Assembly (NCBI RefSeq): GCF_031457275.1
Contig: NZ_JAVDWH010000001.1
Coordinates: 2,754,241 to 2,818,240 of the forward strand
Direction of reading: 5' to 3'
DNA length: 64,000 nt
Origin: Aeromicrobium panaciterrae
GTDB taxonomy: Bacteria > Actinomycetota > Actinomycetes > Propionibacteriales > Nocardioidaceae
Shown here: in pieces, positions 29,622 through 38,587 of the stretch
Layout of the letters: each line of letters begins with the position of its first letter
Numbering within the stretch: position 1 is the first letter of the stretch
Position numbers and translations under genes: made by a program
The notes under the pieces: generated by a model
Told to the model about the DNA's origin: nothing
Database searches by the model: none
Seen by the model: only the letters and a program-made list of their open reading frames with translations

Positions 29622-30349
29622 CGACGCAGCAGGTAGGCGTCCATGACCCATCCGGCGGCAAGCTTCACCGCGTCGCGGGACTCATTGAGCTCGCCCAGAA
29701 CGTCGCCGATGCGTCCGGCAACCAGCGCCTCATGCTCGGTACCGAGATTGGCGCCCCACCAGATCTGCCAGTCCTCAAGCCCGTCGAGATCGAGACGTGC
29801 GCTCAGCATCACCAGGATGTTGTCTGCGCCCGCATCAACGGCCTCGCGCAGCTTGCGGCCAGTCGTGACGAGGATCGGCTGGCCGATCTCGTGGAGCACG
29901 ATGCGGTGACGCGCGGCGAGCAACTGAAGACTTGAGATGCCGGGAATGACATCCCATTCCGCCTCGACCTGACCGCGAGCGAGAATGCGCTCGACGATGC
30001 GGATCGTCGAGTCGTAGAACGCAGGGTCACCCCATACGAGGAACCCGACGTCGCCGGGGTGATCGAGAATCACCCGCTCGTACGCCTCGGCACGCGCTTC
30101 GTGCCAGTCAGTGACTGCGCCCTGATAGTCGGCCGGATCCGCTCGGTCGCGCTCGGGATCGCGTACGGCGATCACCTTGGCGTCCGGGACGTGCCGCGCC
30201 AGCAACGCCTGTCGAGCGGCGAGCAGCTGATCGTCGTCGGCCTTTTCGGCCACGACGAAGTACGCCACCGAGTGCATGGCAGCTATCGCTTCAAGCGTCA
30301 CCTGGTCCGGGTCCCCCGGACCGATGCCGATGACGCGGATGCGTCGCAT
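29618..30349 (-). CDS. cobF: precorrin-6A synthase (deacetylating)
   Basis: A 243-residue SAM-dependent methyltransferase that methylates precorrin-5 at C1 and releases the acetyl group, an enzyme specific to the aerobic B12 pathway. It has the tetrapyrrole methylase motif RVIGIGPGDPDQVTLEA at the start, LVWGDPAFYDSTIRI, VIPGISSLQLLAARH and the CobF-type end WQIWWGANLGTEHE. The ATG overlaps the cobN stop by one base, so it is expressed from the cobN riboswitch transcript. Confidence 0.93.
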   Translation of the reverse strand: MRRIRVIGIGPGDPDQVTLEAIAAMHSVAYFVVAEKADDDQLLAARQALLARHVPDAKVIAVRDPERDRADPADYQGAVTDWHEARAEAYERVILDHPGDVGFLVWGDPAFYDSTIRIVERILARGQVEAEWDVIPGISSLQLLAARHRIVLHEIGQPILVTTGRKLREAVDAGADNILVMLSARLDLDGLEDWQIWWGANLGTEHEALVAGRIGDVLGELNESRDAVKLAAGWVMDAYLLRR

Positions 30350-33300
30350 CAGGCCTTGTCCTCGAGATCGCCCTCGATGTCGAGGTAGACCTGCTGCATC
30401 GCGGCGAGCACGTCAGGATCTGGATCGGCCCAGAGATCGCGCTCGGCCGCCTCGTTGAGCCGCTCGATGATCCCGCGCAGCGCCCAGGGGTTCGACTTCT
30501 TCATGAACTCCTGGTTGACCTCGTCGAGCACGTACTCCTTGGCGAGGGTCTCGTACATCCAGTCGTGGACGACGCCGGTCGTCGCGTCGAAGCCGTAGAG
30601 GTAGTCGACGGTTGCGGCGAGCTCGAACGCGCCCTTGTAGCCATGGCGCTGCATCGCACCGATCCAGCGCGGGTTGACGACGCGGGCGCGGAACACCCGA
30701 GTCGTCTCTTCCTGCAGGGTCCGCGTACGTACGGCATCGGGTGTCGTCGAGTCGCCGACGTACGCCTTGGGGTCCGAACCGGTCAGCGCACGGACGGTCG
30801 CGATCATGCCGCCGTGGTACTGGAAGTAGTCGTCAGAGTCGGCGATGTCGTGCTCGCGGGTATCGATGTTCTTCGCGGCGACCTGGATACGCCGATAATT
30901 GGCGCGCATGTCATCGGCCGCCGGCGCACCGTCGAGGTCGCGTCCGTACGCGAAGCCGCCCCACGCGGTGTAGACCTCGGCGAGGTCCTTGTCATCGCGC
31001 CAGTTGCCTGCCTCGATGACCTGCAGGATGCCCGCGCCGTACGAGCCCGGCTTCGACCCGAAGATGCGGGTCGTCGCACGCCGCCAGTCGCGGTGGTCGT
31101 TCATCTCGTCCTGAGCGTGGGCACGTACGTAGTTCTTGTCGTCCTGCTCGTCGAGACCCGCGACCTGACCGATGGCGTCGTCGAGGATGCCGATGACATG
31201 CGGGAACGCGTCGCGGAAGAAGCCCGAGATGCGTACCGTCACGTCGATGCGCGGACGGCCCAGTTCCTCAAGCGGAACGACGCGCAGGCCGTTGACCCGG
31301 CGCGAGGCGGGATCCCATTCCGGCTCGACGCCGATCAGCGCGAGGACCTCGGCGATGTCGTCGCCGGACGTACGCATTGCTGACGTTCCCCAAACGGAGA
31401 TGCCGACCGAGCGCGGGTACTCACCGGTGTCGGCGAGGTGGCGCTCGATCAACGAGTCAGCCATGGCGCGGCCGGTCTCCCAGGCGAGGCGAGAGGGAAC
31501 AGCCTTGGGATCGACGGTGTAGAAATTGCGTCCAGTGGGGAGCACGTTGACGAGCCCACGCAGTGGCGAGCCCGACGGGCCAGCCGGGATGAAGCCGCCC
31601 TCGAGCGCATGCAAAACGTGGTCGAGCTCATCGGTGGTCTTGGCCAGTCGCGGCACAACTTCGGTGGCGGCGAACTCGAGAACGCGAACGACCTCGGGCG
31701 CATCCGTCAGGGTGCGGGCTGTCGCCACATCCCAGTCGGCGTCTTCCATGCCCTGAATCAGCGCCTTGGCCTGTTCCTCGATCTTGTCGATCGCGGCCGT
31801 CGCCTCACCATCTTTGAGGCCGAGCGCAGCGCGCAGTCCGGGGACCGCACCGGTCTCGCCGCCCCAGATCTGGCTTGCCCGCAGGATTGAGAGCACGAGA
31901 TTGACCCGTGCTTCACCGACCGGTGCCTGACCGAGAACGTGCAGGCCATCGCGAATCTGCGCGTCCTTGATCTCGCACAGCCAACCGTCGACATTGAAGA
32001 TGAAGTCGTCGAAGTCGTCCTCGTCCGGGATGTCATCGAGACCGAGGTCGCGATGCATCTCCGCGGCCCGCATGTGGGTCCAGATCTGCGAGCGGATCGC
32101 CGGGAGCTTGGCCGGATCCATCGCCGCGATGTTGGCGTACTCGTCGAGCAGCTGCTCGAGCTTGGCGATGTCGCCGTACGACTCGGCACGCGCCATCGGC
32201 GGGATCAGGTGGTCAACGATCGTGGCGTGCGCACGACGCTTGGCTTGCGCGCCCTCGCCCGGATCGTTGACGAGGAACGGGTAGATCAGCGGCAGGTTGC
32301 CGATCGCGGCGTCGGTGCCACAGGCCGCTGACAGCGCGGCGTTCTTGCCGGGCAGCCACTCCATTGAGCCGTGCTTGCCGAGGTGGACGACGGCGTGAGC
32401 GCCGAATGCCTGTTCAACCCAGCGGTATGCAGCGAGGTAGTGGTGCGACGGCGCCATGTCGGGATCGTGATAGATCGCGACGGGGTTCTCGCCATACCCG
32501 CGGGGCGGCTGGATCATCAGCACGATGTTGCCGGCACGGATCGTGGCCAGCACGATCTCCTGCTGCTCGTTGACGAAGAGCTTGCCGGGCGCGGGGCCCC
32601 ACGCCTCGAGCATCGCGTCCTGCAGTTCGGGGTGGAAGCCTTCGAACCAGCCCTCGTACTGCGCGGCAGGGATACGTACGTGGCTCTCGGTCAGGTGGAC
32701 CTGGGTGAGCCACTCCTCGTCCTGGCCACCGGCTGCGATGAGCGCGTGGATCAGCGCATCGCCCGCTTCGGTCAGGTCTTCAAGCTCCAGGCCCGGGATT
32801 TCGCCGGGCGCACCGAGGTCGTAGCCCGCATCGCGCATCTCGCGCAGCAGGCGGATCGTCGAGACGGGGGTATCGAGGCCAACGGCGTTGCCGACACGGC
32901 TGTGCTTGGTCGGGTACGCCGAGAGCATCAGCACAATCTTGCGCTCGGACGGCGCGACGTGGCGCAAGCGCGCGTGAGCAACCGCGATACCGGCAACGCG
33001 GGCACAACGCTCGGGGTCGGCGACGTAGCGCGGCAGACCATCCTCGTCGATCTCCTTGAAGGAGAACGGCGCCGTGATGATGCGCCCGTCGAACTCAGGG
33101 ATCGCGATTTGGCTGGCCGAGTCGAGCGGAGTGACGCCGTCGTCAGAAGCCGCCCAGTCCTCGCGACTCGATGTCAGGCAGAGGCCTTGCAGGATCGGGA
33201 TGTCGAGGGCCTTCATCCGTTCGACGTCCCACGCTTCGTCATCGCCACCGGCGCTGACAGTTCCGGGCTTGGTACCGCCAGCTGCGAGCACCGTGACAAC

Positions 33301-33930
33301 CAGCGCGTCGAGGGTGGCTAGCTCGGTGAACAGCGCGTCGGGGGCCGCACGCAAGGACGAACTGAAGATCGGTACGCCGTACGCCTCGCCTGTCGCGTCG
33401 ATCGCGTCGGCAAGCTGGTGAGCGAAACCGCTGTTGCCCGAAGCCTCGTGGGCTCGGTAGTAGAGGACACCGATACGCGGACGATCAGTGCCTATCGATC
33501 GCTCTGCGACGCCCCATTCGGGCAACACTGCGGGCGGCTCAAAGCCGATGCCGGTCAGCAGGACGGTGTCGGACAGGAACGCGTGCAGCTGGGTGAGGTT
33601 GGCGGGGCCGCCCTCAGCGAGGTAGCGGTGCGCCTCAGCGGCGGTGCCGACGGGCACGGTCGAGTGGCTCATCAGCTCGGCATCAGGAGTCTGCTCTCCA
33701 CCGAGTACGACAACCGGCGCACCTGACGCGAGCACCGCATCGAGACCATCGCGCCACGAGCTCGCCGTACCGAGGATGCGTACGACGATGAGGGCGGCTC
33801 CCTCGATCACGGGAGGAAACTCGGTGGCGACATCGAGTCGCGAGGGGTTGGCCAACACGTAGTCAGCGCCGCTCGAGCGGGCCGACAGCAAGTCAGTGTC
33901 GGACGTGGACAGCAGCGCGATGCGCGTCAT
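30349..33930 (-). CDS. cobN: cobaltochelatase subunit CobN
   Basis: A 1193-residue large chelatase subunit that inserts cobalt into hydrogenobyrinic acid a,c-diamide with ATP-hydrolysing partner subunits. Family marks include IGVLYYRAHEASGNSGF, the KIVLMLSAYPTKHSRVGNAVGLDTPVSTIRLL segment, AVVHLGKHGSMEWLPGKNAALS and the late GYKGAFELAATVDYLYGFDATTGVVHDWMYE. Length is normal. The start follows GAGGAGG; upstream on the same strand lies a cobalamin riboswitch, so it is switched off by B12. The partner is the ChlI/ChlD-type fusion at 40051-42048. Confidence 0.96.
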   Translation of the reverse strand: MTRIALLSTSDTDLLSARSSGADYVLANPSRLDVATEFPPVIEGAALIVVRILGTASSWRDGLDAVLASGAPVVVLGGEQTPDAELMSHSTVPVGTAAEAHRYLAEGGPANLTQLHAFLSDTVLLTGIGFEPPAVLPEWGVAERSIGTDRPRIGVLYYRAHEASGNSGFAHQLADAIDATGEAYGVPIFSSSLRAAPDALFTELATLDALVVTVLAAGGTKPGTVSAGGDDEAWDVERMKALDIPILQGLCLTSSREDWAASDDGVTPLDSASQIAIPEFDGRIITAPFSFKEIDEDGLPRYVADPERCARVAGIAVAHARLRHVAPSERKIVLMLSAYPTKHSRVGNAVGLDTPVSTIRLLREMRDAGYDLGAPGEIPGLELEDLTEAGDALIHALIAAGGQDEEWLTQVHLTESHVRIPAAQYEGWFEGFHPELQDAMLEAWGPAPGKLFVNEQQEIVLATIRAGNIVLMIQPPRGYGENPVAIYHDPDMAPSHHYLAAYRWVEQAFGAHAVVHLGKHGSMEWLPGKNAALSAACGTDAAIGNLPLIYPFLVNDPGEGAQAKRRAHATIVDHLIPPMARAESYGDIAKLEQLLDEYANIAAMDPAKLPAIRSQIWTHMRAAEMHRDLGLDDIPDEDDFDDFIFNVDGWLCEIKDAQIRDGLHVLGQAPVGEARVNLVLSILRASQIWGGETGAVPGLRAALGLKDGEATAAIDKIEEQAKALIQGMEDADWDVATARTLTDAPEVVRVLEFAATEVVPRLAKTTDELDHVLHALEGGFIPAGPSGSPLRGLVNVLPTGRNFYTVDPKAVPSRLAWETGRAMADSLIERHLADTGEYPRSVGISVWGTSAMRTSGDDIAEVLALIGVEPEWDPASRRVNGLRVVPLEELGRPRIDVTVRISGFFRDAFPHVIGILDDAIGQVAGLDEQDDKNYVRAHAQDEMNDHRDWRRATTRIFGSKPGSYGAGILQVIEAGNWRDDKDLAEVYTAWGGFAYGRDLDGAPAADDMRANYRRIQVAAKNIDTREHDIADSDDYFQYHGGMIATVRALTGSDPKAYVGDSTTPDAVRTRTLQEETTRVFRARVVNPRWIGAMQRHGYKGAFELAATVDYLYGFDATTGVVHDWMYETLAKEYVLDEVNQEFMKKSNPWALRGIIERLNEAAERDLWADPDPDVLAAMQQVYLDIEGDLEDKA

Positions 33931-33968
33931 GTTCCTCCTCGGGGTTCTCGCCCCGTGTGGTCGGTTGC

Positions 33969-34052
33969 TCCACGTTCAGTGTCTGGCTGGCCTCATCGGC
34001 TGTCACAGTGGCGGAACCGCTCCGGAGTTGCACCGGATTCCTGCGACGTGGA
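33969..34052 (-). ncRNA. cobalamin riboswitch upstream of cobN-cobF
   Basis: Read on the minus strand, the conserved core GGAATCCGGTG, AACTCCGG, GCGGTTCCGCCACTGTGA and the B12-box-like GCCAGCCAGACAC is present in order. The outer stem pairs TCCACGT (34046-34052) with ACGTGGA (33969-33975). A small GGGG/CCCC hairpin (33941-33954) lies just before the GAGGAGG site of cobN, so control is probably translational. Exact limits are approximate. Confidence 0.85.
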
Positions 34053-34078
34053 AGTGCAGACAGACTACCGGCTCGACC

Positions 34079-34795
34079 ATGTGCGGGATGATGGCCCGTA
34101 TGGATGACGCGGCCTTCGACCTGGCAGCAGAGGTCGGGCCGTTCTTTGTCCTCGAACGCTGGTCCGCTGATGCTGGGTGGCGTCCGCTGAGCGAGCTCGT
34201 CGACAGCCCTGACGTTCTGAGAGAACGCGTAGCGGCTGCGCGCGAGATGCTCGCCGAGCGATCGCGGGTCTCTTTCACAGAGATCGAGGAGCGGGCCACG
34301 GCCTCGATCGTCTTCCTTGGGTTGGCTGCCCGACTGGTGTCACCGTCGCTCGCCTGCGCAGCGCTCGCCGACCACATACCCAACCTGTCGCTTGATGCCC
34401 TGTGGTGGAAGCCCGTGGTTGGTGGCCCCTGGCCGTTGGCTCGCAGTGCCTCAGAGCCGACGGCCGCCCTAGGTCTCGATGAGCAGATCCTTCAGCCGGT
34501 CGTAACTCCAGTCCTTGAGGCGTTCGCCCGAACGTTCGCGCTGTCCGAGCAGGTCCTCTGGGGCAATGTCGCGTCCAGCCTCGCCGGTGCACTGGGAATG
34601 CTCGCCGCCGCGCGTCCCGACCGTGCGGAGGCCACGACACAACTCGTCCAAGACCTGCTCGCGGCGGGGACCCTTCACAACACCGGAGTTCTCACCGGAT
34701 CGTTCAAGCGCAATTCGTGCTGCTTGTTCTACCGAGTGCCGGGTGCCGGGATCTGTGGCGACTGCGTACTGGACGAGGCGCCAACACCCGCGTGA
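34079..34795 (+). CDS. FhuF-type (2Fe-2S) protein next to cobG
   Basis: A protein of about 238 residues with a helical N-terminal part and the FhuF/siderophore-reductase C-terminal motif: Cys214-Cys215, then LFYRVPG, then Cys226-x-x-Cys229 (CC-x10-C-x2-C), which binds a 2Fe-2S cluster. The start is uncertain: ATG codons at 34079, 34088, 34091 and 34100 are in frame and none has a clear ribosome binding site; 34079 is chosen because a TACCGG element stands 7 bases before it. It begins beside the cobN riboswitch region, divergently, and cobG follows 12 bases later. It may supply electrons to CobG or act in cobalt or iron reduction; this is inference. Confidence 0.75.
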   Translation: MCGMMARMDDAAFDLAAEVGPFFVLERWSADAGWRPLSELVDSPDVLRERVAAAREMLAERSRVSFTEIEERATASIVFLGLAARLVSPSLACAALADHIPNLSLDALWWKPVVGGPWPLARSASEPTAALGLDEQILQPVVTPVLEAFARTFALSEQVLWGNVASSLAGALGMLAAARPDRAEATTQLVQDLLAAGTLHNTGVLTGSFKRNSCCLFYRVPGAGICGDCVLDEAPTPA

Positions 34796-34807
34796 CACCA
34801 TGACGGG

Positions 34808-35686
34808 GTGAAGAATCGCTCCTATTCCGACCGGTGTCCGGGCGTCCTGCGTCCGTGGATCGCCGACGACGGAGCGCTCGTACGGCTGCGACTCATCGGC
34901 GGCGTGCTGCCGACCTCGACCTTGCGCGATCTGGTCACCATCGCCAGCAAGTACGCCGACGGCACGATCCTGCTGACCAAGCGCACCAACCTGCAGCTCC
35001 GCGGCATCGACCATGCAGACGGCTGCGTACCGGCCGCGCTGGTCGACGCCCTCGGCCAGGCGGGGCTGTTGCCGTCGCCCAGTCACGAGCTCGTACGCAA
35101 TGTCATGGTCTCGCCGCTCACGGGACGCATCGGCGGTCAGGCAGACCTCCGCGAGATGGCGCTCGAACTCGACCGGCGGCTGTGCGCCGATCCGGAGTTC
35201 GCGGCTCTGGCCGGACGCTTCCTGTTTGTGCTCGATGACGGCCGCGGGGACATCGAGTCGCGATCCCTCGACCTCGGCCTGATGGCAGTCGATGCCGAGA
35301 CGGTGCAGCTACGGATCGGCTCGCATCTGTGGGGACCGCTCGTACCGCTCGACGAAGCACCCGTCGCGCTGCTGTCGTACGCGAGCAGGTTCCTCAAGCT
35401 TCGCGGTGACGGCGAAACCGCGCTGTGGCATGTCGATGAACTGCCTCGAGGCGGCGAAGAACTGCTCAATGAGCACCATGCGCGCGACCTGCGGACCCAG
35501 GTCAGTGCGCTCGCCCCGCCATACGGCATCATCGCGCAGGACGACGGCCGAAGTGCCGATCACGTTGCGGTGCCCGACGGTCTGCTCACTCCCGAGCTCG
35601 CTGCCACGATCCTGGATCGAGCCGGCACCGAGGTGATCGTGACGCCGTGGCGGAGCGTCGTCATCCCCGATCTGGAGAACGAATGA
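34808..35686 (+). CDS. cobG: precorrin-3B synthase, short form
   Basis: A 292-residue CobG-like protein. The N-terminal ferredoxin-like half is canonical (DRCPGVLRPWIADDGALVRLR, LTKRTNLQLRGI, NVMVSPLTGRIGG) and the second half ends with APPYG and VIVTPWRSVVIPDLENE. In usual CobG the TPWR motif is followed by about 100 residues with the cysteines that hold a 4Fe-4S cluster; here the protein stops 12 residues after TPWR, and only three scattered Cys remain. There is no frameshift, since cobH starts in an ATGA overlap. It should hydroxylate precorrin-3A in the aerobic pathway, but the missing cluster makes the mechanism uncertain. Confidence 0.85.
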   Translation: MKNRSYSDRCPGVLRPWIADDGALVRLRLIGGVLPTSTLRDLVTIASKYADGTILLTKRTNLQLRGIDHADGCVPAALVDALGQAGLLPSPSHELVRNVMVSPLTGRIGGQADLREMALELDRRLCADPEFAALAGRFLFVLDDGRGDIESRSLDLGLMAVDAETVQLRIGSHLWGPLVPLDEAPVALLSYASRFLKLRGDGETALWHVDELPRGGEELLNEHHARDLRTQVSALAPPYGIIAQDDGRSADHVAVPDGLLTPELAATILDRAGTEVIVTPWRSVVIPDLENE

Positions 35687-36327
35687 AGCGTCCCACCCGG
35701 CATTACGACTACGTGGCCGACGGCCCGGCGATCTACGTCGACTCGTTCGCGACAATTCGCGACGAGGCCGAGCTATCGCACATTCCGGACGATGCCGAGA
35801 AGGTCGCCGTACGCATGGTGCATGCCTGCGGACAGGTCGATCTGACCCGCGACCTCGACATCCACCCCCGCCTGGTCGCCGCGGCTCGTGGCGCTCTGGA
35901 GTCCGGTGCGCCGATCCTGACGGACGCCAACATGGTCGCCTCTGGTGTGACCCGCGCACGACTGCCGAAGGACAACGAGGTGCTGTGCTTCCTCCGAGAT
36001 GAGCGCGTGCCCGGACTGGCGAAGGAATGGGAGACGACCCGTTCGGCGGCCGCCGTCTCGCTGTGGGAGGACCGCCTTGAGGGTGCTGTCGTCGCGTTCG
36101 GCAATGCCCCAACCGCGCTCTTCCACCTTCTCGAGATGTTGCTCGACGGCGCTCCGCACCCGGCCGCGATCATCGGTACGCCGGTGGGCTTCATCGGTGC
36201 AGCGGAATCCAAGGAAGCGCTGGCGGCATTCGAGCTCGACATCCCGTATCTGACGGTGCACGGCCGTCGCGGCGGCTCCGCCATGGCCGCATCCGCTCTC
36301 AACGCGATCGCTCAGGAGCGAGAGTGA
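35683..36327 (+). CDS. cobH: precorrin-8X methylmutase
   Basis: A 214-residue enzyme that moves the C11 methyl to C12, giving hydrogenobyrinic acid. The family pattern is clear: HIPDDAEKVAVRMVHACGQVDLTRDL with the catalytic His, APILTDANMVASGVTRARLP, VAFGNAPTALFHLLEMLLDGA and IIGTPVGFIGAAESKEAL. The ATG overlaps the cobG stop (ATGA) and the stop overlaps the cobIJ GTG start, so cobG, cobH and cobIJ form a tightly coupled unit. Confidence 0.96.
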   Translation: MKRPTRHYDYVADGPAIYVDSFATIRDEAELSHIPDDAEKVAVRMVHACGQVDLTRDLDIHPRLVAAARGALESGAPILTDANMVASGVTRARLPKDNEVLCFLRDERVPGLAKEWETTRSAAAVSLWEDRLEGAVVAFGNAPTALFHLLEMLLDGAPHPAAIIGTPVGFIGAAESKEALAAFELDIPYLTVHGRRGGSAMAASALNAIAQERE

Positions 36328-37868
36328 CCGGCCGCTTGTACGGCGTAGGGCTCGGTCCCGGCGACCCCGAACTCATCACGCTCAAGGCTGCCCGGCTGAT
36401 CGCGGCGGCTGACGTCATCGCCTTCCACGCCGGCGTCGGCAAGCAGTCGAACGCTCGCCGCATCGCTGCTGATCTCATTCCGGACGGCGCGATCGAGGAA
36501 GAGCTCCGCTACCCCGTGACGACCGGCGCGACTGCGCACTCCGGCGGCTATGCGGGTGCGATGGCCGAGTTCTACGAGGAGTCTGCGGCTCGCCTCGCAG
36601 TACACCTCGAGGCTGGCCGCACTGTCGTCGTACTCGCCGAAGGCGATCCACTGTTCTACGGGTCGTACATGTACATGCACGACCGGCTGTCCGATCGGTT
36701 TGAGACCGAGGTTGTACCCGGCGTACCGGCCTTCGCCGCGGCCACTGCAACGACCGCATCACCACTCGTCCGCCAGACCGACGTCCTCACGATCCTGCCC
36801 GGCACCCTCGACGAAGCCGAGCTGGCCAGACGCCTCGCCGACACCGACGGCGCGATCATCATGAAGCTCGGCCGCACGTTCCCCAAGGTGGTCTCGGCAC
36901 TTCGCCAGGCTGGCCGCTTGGACGGTGCCCTCTACGTAGAGCGTGCTTCGATGCCGGAGGAACGGTGGCTGCCCGTCGTCGACGTCGATCCAGACTCGGT
37001 TCCGTACTTCTCTCTGATCGTCGTCCCCGGCGACTCAAAACCAGACCCAGCCGATCGAGTAGCCGAGGAACTGGGGGCACCCCCACGAGCGCAGCGAGAA
37101 GGGGGCGGCGTATCGAGATCCGCCGAGCTCCTGGTCATCGGGCTAGGCCCCGGACCCGACCGGTGGATCACCCCCGAGGTCACCGAAGCACTCGCCGGCG
37201 TCCATCACGTCGTCGGCTACGCGCCGTACGTGAACCGGGTCCCGCAGCGCGAAGGCCTGACCCGGCACGCCTCCGGCAACACCGTCGAGGTCGACCGCGC
37301 ACGACTCGCTCTCGACCTCGCTCTCAAGGGCGAGCGCGTCGCCGTCGTGTCGGGTGGCGACGCTGGGATCTTCGGTATGGCCGCGGCCGTGTTCGAGGCC
37401 GCCGAGGACGAGGCGTACGCCGATGTCCCGATCCGCGTACTCCCCGGCGTCTCCGCCGTTCAGGCAGTCGCGGCTCGCGCGGGCGCACCGATCGGCGGCG
37501 ACTTCGCGGTGATGAGCCTGTCCGACCGGCTCAAGCCGTGGTCGCTCATCGAGCAGCGCCTTCGCGCTGTGGCCGAGGCCGACCTCGTGCTGGCGATCTA
37601 CAACCCGGCCTCCCGCTCACGTACGACGCAGGTTGCGGAGGCTCAGACGATCCTGCTCGAGCACCGCTCCGGCGACACCGTCGTTGTCGTGGGCCGCGAC
37701 GTCGGACGTGACGAAGAATCACTCACCGTCACGACCCTGGAGAAGCTCGATCCCGATTCGATCGACATGAAGTGTCTACTGATCGTCGGCGCCAGCGGCA
37801 CCCGTACGACCTCAGCCGGTCAGGTCTGGACGCCACGCTTCGCCGAACGGTCGCGCTTCGAGTCGTAG
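36324..37868 (+). CDS. cobIJ: fused precorrin-2 C20- and precorrin-3B C17-methyltransferase
   Basis: A 514-residue fusion. The first part (about 1-245) is CobI: LYGVGLGPGDPELITLKA, LAEGDPLFYGSYMYMHDRL, VVPGVPAFAAATA. The second (about 268-510) is CobJ: LLVIGLGPGPDRWITPEV, VVSGGDAGIFGMAAAVFEAAE, VLPGVSAVQAVAARAGAPIGGDF and NPASRSRTTQ. Together they carry precorrin-2 to 3A and, after CobG, 3B to 4. The linker APPRAQREGGG is encoded by a GC-rich hairpin sequence (37073-37105). The start is GTG in a GTGA overlap with cobH. The 3' end overlaps the convergent cobM by 49 bases. Confidence 0.95.
   Translation: MTGRLYGVGLGPGDPELITLKAARLIAAADVIAFHAGVGKQSNARRIAADLIPDGAIEEELRYPVTTGATAHSGGYAGAMAEFYEESAARLAVHLEAGRTVVVLAEGDPLFYGSYMYMHDRLSDRFETEVVPGVPAFAAATATTASPLVRQTDVLTILPGTLDEAELARRLADTDGAIIMKLGRTFPKVVSALRQAGRLDGALYVERASMPEERWLPVVDVDPDSVPYFSLIVVPGDSKPDPADRVAEELGAPPRAQREGGGVSRSAELLVIGLGPGPDRWITPEVTEALAGVHHVVGYAPYVNRVPQREGLTRHASGNTVEVDRARLALDLALKGERVAVVSGGDAGIFGMAAAVFEAAEDEAYADVPIRVLPGVSAVQAVAARAGAPIGGDFAVMSLSDRLKPWSLIEQRLRAVAEADLVLAIYNPASRSRTTQVAEAQTILLEHRSGDTVVVVGRDVGRDEESLTVTTLEKLDPDSIDMKCLLIVGASGTRTTSAGQVWTPRFAERSRFES
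37073..37105. repeat. palindromic GC-rich insert coding the CobI-CobJ linker
   Basis: GGGGG-CA-CCCCC is directly followed by a second possible stem, CCCCC and GGGGG around ACGAGCGCAGCGAGAA. The ACGAGCGCAGCGAG word is typical of small dispersed actinobacterial palindromes. It lies exactly at the junction of the two methyltransferase domains. Confidence 0.5.
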
Positions 37869-38587
37869 AGGTACGACTCGGCGCCGCGGACGTCTTCGGC
37901 CAGCGCCTTGCCGACAAGGATGACTGCGGCTTGGCGTAGGCTGGCTGCTTCGACCTGATCGGCGATGTCGCCGAGGGTGCCGCGCAGCACGACCTCGGTC
38001 GGTTGGCTCGCATTCGCGACGACCGCTACGGGACAGTCGGCGCCGTACGCCTCGGCCAGCTCAGCGGCCAGTTCGCGAGCGCGAGTGATCGCGAGATGCA
38101 GGACAAGGGTCGAGCCGGTTGCCGCAAAGTTGGCGAGCGCTTCGCCTGACGGCATCGCTGTCGACCGCGCCTGCGTACGAGTCAGGACCACCGACTGCAC
38201 GACCTCGGGAACGGTCAGCTCAGCACCGAGCAGTGCGGCCGCCGCGGCGTACGCGGGCACGCCTGGAGTCACGTCCCACGGCACACCGTGAACGTCGAGC
38301 CGCTTGGTCTGCTCGTGGAGTGCGGAGTAGATCGACGGATCGCCGGAGCAGAGCCGTACGACCTCGAGGCCCGCGGCGTGGGCGTCGACGATCCGCGCCG
38401 TGATTTGGTCGAGGTCGAGGTCCTGCGTATCGACGAGTTGCACGCCATCAGGACAGTGGCCGAGCACGGCCTCGTCGATGTAGGTGCCGGCGTAAACGCA
38501 CACGTCAGCGGCGTTGAGCAGCGACACGGCGCGCAACGTCAGAAGGTCGGCCGCTCCAGGACCCGCGCCAACAAAGTGCACCGTCAC
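37820..38587 (-). CDS. cobM: precorrin-4 C11-methyltransferase
   Basis: A 255-residue SAM-dependent methyltransferase making precorrin-5. Typical features: VHFVGAGPGAADLLTLRA, the CVYAGTYID segment, RLCSGDPSIYSALHEQ, DVTPGVPAYAAAAALLGAELTVPEV and TRTQARSTAMPSGE. The start is GTG in a GTGA overlap with the cobL stop; the longer upstream frame is a cobL shadow. The gene runs 49 bases into the convergent cobIJ gene. Confidence 0.95.
   Translation of the reverse strand: MTVHFVGAGPGAADLLTLRAVSLLNAADVCVYAGTYIDEAVLGHCPDGVQLVDTQDLDLDQITARIVDAHAAGLEVVRLCSGDPSIYSALHEQTKRLDVHGVPWDVTPGVPAYAAAAALLGAELTVPEVVQSVVLTRTQARSTAMPSGEALANFAATGSTLVLHLAITRARELAAELAEAYGADCPVAVVANASQPTEVVLRGTLGDIADQVEAASLRQAAVILVGKALAEDVRGAESYLYDSKRDRSAKRGVQT

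Noticed and set aside
34808..35686. Frameshift as the cause of the short CobG
   Set aside because: The stop codon overlaps the start of an intact cobH, and no CobG-like cysteine motif appears in other frames downstream.
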